Origin: Thiomicrospira sp. UBA5634
GTDB taxonomy: Bacteria > Pseudomonadota > Gammaproteobacteria > Thiomicrospirales > Thiomicrospiraceae
Direction of reading: 5' to 3'
Length of the DNA: 13,880 nucleotides
NCBI GenBank assembly: GCA_002421475.1
Contig: DIJW01000223.1
Coordinates: 1-13,880 of the forward strand
The notes beneath the pieces were generated by a model. The model was not told the DNA's origin. It worked only from the letters and a program-made list of their open reading frames with translations, and made no database searches. Both the position numbers and the translations under genes were made by a program. Shown in pieces: positions 12,395 through 13,880 of the stretch (position 1 is its first letter; every line of letters starts with the position of its first letter).

Positions 12395-12948
12395 TTCTGC
12401 GTCTCCGCGGCGACCGTCGGTTCCGGCCATTTCCAGTTTTTTAGGCTGGTTTTTTCGATCACCATATCAATACAATCGACCGGACATACCGGCACGCAAA
12501 GTTCACAGCCGGTACATTCTTTTTCAATCACGGTATGCATCATTTTGGTAGTGCCGACAATCGCATCTACCGGGCAGGCTTTAATACACAGCACGCAGCC
12601 GATACAAATATCTTCGTCAATTACCGCCACCATGCGCGGTTTTGGCGCGGTCGCTTCGGCATCCATCGGTTTGGGTTCAACCTGCAGAATTTCAGCAATT
12701 TCTAACATGGTAGGTTCGCCGCCCGGAATGCACAGGTTTACTTCCGCTTCGCCTTTGGCTAGCGCTTCGGCATAGGGTTTACAACCGGGATAACCACATT
12801 GTCCGCACTGGGTTTGCGGCAGTTTTTTATCAATCAATTCCGCCAGTGGGTTACCTTCGATTTTAAAGCGCACGGCGGCATAGCCGAGTAATAAGCCAAA
12901 TACCACGGCTAACGCGAAGAAAATCAGTAAACCGGCGACAATACTCAT
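12391..12948 (-). CDS. rnfB: Rnf electron-transport complex subunit B (ferredoxin-type)
   Basis: Entry point for electrons from reduced ferredoxin. Residues 1-26 form the single N-terminal membrane helix. A first [4Fe-4S] domain has Cys48, 51, 56 and 73 (CGQCGYPGC...C). Two ferredoxin-type [4Fe-4S] clusters follow: Cys115/118/121/125 ([12 protein letters not shown]) and Cys145/148/151/155 ([12 protein letters not shown]). The 185-residue length is that of the proteobacterial short form. The start overlaps the rnfA stop by four bases, and the stop overlaps the rnfC start by four bases, so A, B and C are probably translationally coupled. Confidence 0.98.
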   Translation of the reverse strand: MSIVAGLLIFFALAVVFGLLLGYAAVRFKIEGNPLAELIDKKLPQTQCGQCGYPGCKPYAEALAKGEAEVNLCIPGGEPTMLEIAEILQVEPKPMDAEATAPKPRMVAVIDEDICIGCVLCIKACPVDAIVGTTKMMHTVIEKECTGCELCVPVCPVDCIDMVIEKTSLKNWKWPEPTVAAETQK

Positions 12949-13523
12949 TGCACCAACCCGCCAAAGCCCATAAATGCCAGAGACATTAAACCGGCGGTGA
13001 TTAACGCAATTGGTGCACCTTTAAACGGCGCGGGCACATCACCGGCATCGACACGTTCACGGATACTGGAAAACAAAACCATCGCGAGGGTAAAACCTAC
13101 CGCGGCGCCAAAGCCGTAAAAGGCGGATTCGATAAAGTTATGGTCTTCGCCAATATTCAGCAATGCCACGCCGAGTACCGCACAGTTGGTGGTAATCAGT
13201 GGCAGGTAAATGCCGAGCACTTGATATAACGCCGGGCTGGTTTTGTGGATCGCCATTTCGGTGAAACCGACCACCGCCGCAATCGACAGAATAAAACCGA
13301 TGGTTTTGAGGTATTCGAGTTCAAACGGAACCAGTAGGTAGGTGTAGAGCAGATAACTCATCACCGAAGACAGGGTGAGTACAAAGGTGGTCGCCAAACC
13401 CATGCCGAGCGCGGTATCGGTTTTTTTGGACACACCCATAAACGGGCACAGACCAAGAAACTTGACCAGTACAAAGTTATTCACCAATACGGTGCTGATT
13501 AAAATAATGACATATTCCGTCAT
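12945..13523 (-). CDS. rnfA: Rnf electron-transport complex subunit A
   Basis: First gene of the rnf operon; six-helix membrane subunit homologous to NqrE and paired with RnfE in inverted topology. Cys26 in [12 protein letters not shown] and Cys114 in ITTNCAVLG are the conserved cysteines linked to a membrane Fe-S centre. 192 residues is the standard length. The ATG at 13523 begins [19 protein letters not shown], strongly conserved, and the next gene overlaps by four bases. No clear promoter is visible in the 104-base gap to metG, which holds an inverted repeat; expression might rely on read-through from metG or a weak promoter. Confidence 0.98.
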   Translation of the reverse strand: MTEYVIILISTVLVNNFVLVKFLGLCPFMGVSKKTDTALGMGLATTFVLTLSSVMSYLLYTYLLVPFELEYLKTIGFILSIAAVVGFTEMAIHKTSPALYQVLGIYLPLITTNCAVLGVALLNIGEDHNFIESAFYGFGAAVGFTLAMVLFSSIRERVDAGDVPAPFKGAPIALITAGLMSLAFMGFGGLVQ

Positions 13524-13544
13524 AACGACTCTTTTTAGTTATTT

Positions 13545-13617
13545 CACCACCGAGACACGAAGGCGCAGAGATTTTAAATGACTAAACCCAATCTTCGTGT
13601 CTCTGTGTCTTGGTGGT
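13545..13617. repeat. Large inverted repeat in the metG-rnfA spacer
   Basis: Left arm 13545-13570 (CACCACCGAGACACGAAGG...) and right arm 13593-13617 (CTTCGTGTCTCTGTGTC...GGT) are imperfect inverted copies; the GACAC/ACGAAG sub-words also recur directly within each arm. This type of ACCACCAAGACAC-ACGAAG element is a dispersed repeat in many bacterial genomes. It can form a long hairpin after the metG stop and may serve as its terminator. Confidence 0.75.
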
Positions 13618-13627
13618 AAATTCCAAC

Positions 13628-13880
13628 TTACTTCACGCGCATACCTGGTTGTGCACCGTCGTCCGGTGACAATACAAACAAATCTTTACCACCCGGGCCG
13701 GCGGCTAATACCATGCCTTCGGATACACCAAAACGCATTTTACGTGGGGCTAAATTCGCCACCATCACGGTGAGTTTACCAATTAACTGCTCCGGCTCGT
13801 AGGCTGATTTAATGCCGGCGAATACTTGGCGTTGTTCTAAGCCGATGTCCAGGGTTAGTTTTAACAGTTTTTCTGCTTCC
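13628..13880 (-). CDS. metG: Methionyl-tRNA synthetase, C-terminal end (partial, runs off the window)
   Basis: The minus strand from the window edge to the TAA at 13628 reads 83 residues of the C-terminal dimerisation and tRNA-binding domain (EMAP/Trbp111 type) of long MetRS. Marks are [45 protein letters not shown] and the ending [11 protein letters not shown]. This is charging of tRNA with methionine, a housekeeping role; metG next to rnfA is seen in several gammaproteobacteria. The catalytic part lies outside the window. Confidence 0.95.
   Translation of the reverse strand, partial: EAEKLLKLTLDIGLEQRQVFAGIKSAYEPEQLIGKLTVMVANLAPRKMRFGVSEGMVLAAGPGGKDLFVLSPDDGAQPGMRVK

Overview
The window looks like part of a gammaproteobacterial chromosome of moderate GC content. 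The main evidence is the gene order metG - rnfA-B-C-D-G-E ... nth on the minus strand, which is the classical gammaproteobacterial Rnf/Rsx order ending in endonuclease III. A BtuB-type receptor behind a cobalamin riboswitch, a DUF1841 protein and a LysE-family exporter fit this. Genus cannot be fixed from the sequence; a Thiomicrospira-like (Thiotrichales) lineage is only a guess.

Layout. (1) 1-890: the first 134 codons of a minus-strand btuB-type TonB-dependent receptor, with a long leader holding a REP-like hairpin and a full cobalamin riboswitch (600-783), and a good promoter at 805-832. (2) 891-2581: a small two-helix membrane protein (minus), a divergently transcribed secreted outer-membrane beta-barrel protein (plus), and a DUF1841 protein (minus). 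(3) 2658-3956: LysE/RhtB-type exporter and nth. (4) 3957-7819: an accessory island lodged at the rnfE-nth junction, where these genes are normally neighbours. It holds a FitAB/VapBC toxin-antitoxin (TA) pair, an orphan antitoxin-like gene, a two-gene plus-strand unit (three-helix membrane protein plus an Abi_C-like abortive-infection protein), and a HigBA pair. Between the cassettes lie broken copies of the flanking host genes: two pieces of the nth 5' region and one piece of the rnfE 3' end. (5) 7820-13523: the six-gene Rnf operon, a membrane-bound ferredoxin:NAD+ oxidoreductase / SoxR-reducing-type complex. (6) 13524-13880: an inverted-repeat spacer and the 3' end of metG.

The Rnf genes work as one complex. 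RnfB and RnfC carry Fe-S clusters and RnfC the NADH/FMN site. RnfD and RnfG each show the covalent-FMN motif (TGAT). RnfA and RnfE are paired membrane subunits with conserved cysteines. Three junctions overlap (A/B, B/C, G/E), but the C-D and D-G gaps are filled by small repeat elements.

The two most notable signals are: (a) the island, which seems to have grown by repeated insertion at one junction, each event leaving a truncated copy of rnfE or nth; the rnfE copy differs mostly at silent sites, which suggests DNA from a relative rather than decay in place. (b) A highly iterated palindrome, ACCAGGCCTGGT, present in six exact copies and several near copies in 13.9 kb, both inside genes and in spacers, as with HIP1-type or uptake-signal repeats.
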